This document shows positions 57,724-58,549 of a stretch of DNA of 58,549 bases, piece after piece. The first letter of the stretch is position 1. Every line of letters begins with the position of its first letter. The notes beneath the pieces are model-generated. The model was not told where the DNA came from, ran no database searches, and saw only the letters and a program-made list of their open reading frames with translations. Made by a program: the position numbers and the translations under genes. This stretch comes from Actinomycetes bacterium (GTDB lineage Bacteria > Actinomycetota > Actinomycetes > Actinomycetales > Microbacteriaceae), in NCBI GenBank assembly GCA_023428065.1, contig JAEYZI010000030.1, positions 1 to 58,549 on the forward strand, written 5' to 3'.

Positions 57724-58479
57724 TCAGCGCGAGGCGAAGGCCCGCGTGAGGCGCTGTGCGTCGGGGGTCTCGTAGGCGGCGCCGATCGTGCGCGCCTCCT
57801 CGGCGAGCTGCTCCGGCATCGACCGTTGGGCGGCGTCGCGCACGAGCCGCTTGGCCTGCCCGTACGCGGATGCGGCGCCGTCGACCCAGGAGCGGGCCAC
57901 GGCCTCCGCGCGCGCTCCGACCTCGGCATCCGCCACGGCCTCGGCGGCGAGACCCCACGCGACCGCCTCGGCGCCCGTGAGCATCCGGTCGCTCAGCACG
58001 AGCTGCAGCGCACGACGTTCGCCGACCGCGCGCGCGAGGTGCGCCGACACCGAGAGGTCGGGGGTCAGGCCCATGTTCGCGTAGCGGCTGCCGAGCTTCG
58101 ATCCCTCGCCGACGACCGCGTAGTCGCACGCGAGCAGGATGCCGAGACCGCCCCCGACCGTGGTTCCGTGAGCGGCGACCGCGACCGGCACCCGAGACTC
58201 GGTGAGCGAGAGGATGCCCGCATTGATGACGCCCGCGAGCTCCGTCATCGCGGCCCCCGAGTCGAGCTCGACCATCGCCCGCACGTCGCCTCCCGCGCAG
58301 AAGGCGGGGCCGGCGGCGTCGACGAGCACGGCCCGCACGTCGTCGCGCGCGACCGCCTCCGCGGTGACGCGCGCCCACACGCGACCGGCTTCCGCGTCGA
58401 AGGCGTTGAGCCGTTCGGGGCGGTTGAGGGTGATGCGGGCGAGGCCGTCGTCGACGCGGAACAGGATGGGGTCGCTCAT
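57724..58479 (-). CDS. Enoyl-CoA hydratase/isomerase family protein
   Basis: A 251-residue crotonase. The oxyanion-hole segments are AFCAGGDVRAMVEL near 59-72 and HGTTVGGGLGILLACD near 104-119. The usual catalytic Glu positions fall at about Thr106 (HGTTVGGG; many hydratases have E) and in ANMGLTPDLS near 134-143, where D replaces E. Strict hydratase activity is therefore uncertain; isomerase, thioesterase or hydrolase chemistry is possible. ATG 58479 is clear. Nothing is recognised in the last 70 bases. Confidence 0.88.
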   Translation of the reverse strand: MSDPILFRVDDGLARITLNRPERLNAFDAEAGRVWARVTAEAVARDDVRAVLVDAAGPAFCAGGDVRAMVELDSGAAMTELAGVINAGILSLTESRVPVAVAAHGTTVGGGLGILLACDYAVVGEGSKLGSRYANMGLTPDLSVSAHLARAVGERRALQLVLSDRMLTGAEAVAWGLAAEAVADAEVGARAEAVARSWVDGAASAYGQAKRLVRDAAQRSMPEQLAEEARTIGAAYETPDAQRLTRAFASR

Positions 58480-58549
58480 GGCGCGACCGTATCACCCGCC
58501 CGAGGGGCACGCGTTGCACGCCCTGAGTGGTCGGTTTCTGGCCTCAAAC

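Overview
The window is about 58.5 kb of very GC-rich, gene-dense DNA. It carries GTG starts, many 4-nt ATGA/GTGA gene overlaps, IclR and LuxR-type regulators, and a conspicuous excess of GGATGC/GCATCC strings. Together these fit an actinobacterium, most likely a Microbacteriaceae chromosome (inference from style and gene content; no rRNA is present). There are no transposase, integrase, phage or CRISPR genes, and no gene-free stretch exceeds about 300 bases.

Layout. 44-5245: degenerate Nudix protein, esterase, then a four-gene ABC exporter/two-component operon. 5403-10780: Lhr helicase and endonuclease VIII. 10811-19658: small housekeeping genes (CinA-like amidase, EamA exporter, LLM oxidoreductase, quinone-reductase-like SDR, FusB-like protein, RlmG/RsmC-like methyltransferase), tRNA-Ser(CGA), a second two-component pair and a CPBP protease. 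19824-25087: DksA-like protein, VOC/HxlR pair, DUF2000/AraC pair, D-Ala-D-Ala carboxypeptidase and two small proteins. 25104-28576: IclR regulator divergent from an iron alcohol dehydrogenase and aldehyde dehydrogenase.

28594-39954 is a catabolic supercluster. An IclR-PotB-PotC-PotA-PotD operon, followed by a second IclR and a cyclase-family hydrolase, faces a divergent DUF6282-BKACE-cupin-HpaI aldolase-SDR operon. A shared TTC-N7-GAA operator lies in the divergent promoter region and again before the second IclR gene. The substrate is unknown; this is the best candidate for an undescribed pathway.

39971-52312 is a carbohydrate cluster: binding protein, SIS isomerase, two permeases, two PfkB kinases and a lipoprotein hydrolase, then an amidohydrolase, a class II ketose-bisphosphate aldolase, a GH4 glycosidase and a DeoR repressor. 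The enzymes spell out a tagatose/fructose-bisphosphate type route for an imported galactoside or amino sugar. 53604-57711 is an MFS transporter-GH2-DUF2804 operon behind a palindromic operator. A GAF histidine kinase (52314-53480) and an enoyl-CoA hydratase (57724-58479) complete the window.

Two families of dispersed palindromes stand out. One has three copies (654-734, 24285-24377, 49061-49150) whose 13-19-bp inverted arms always enclose exactly 55 bases of unrelated sequence. The other has two 64-nt copies that bracket a single LLM oxidoreductase gene. Neither is explained by any gene in the window.
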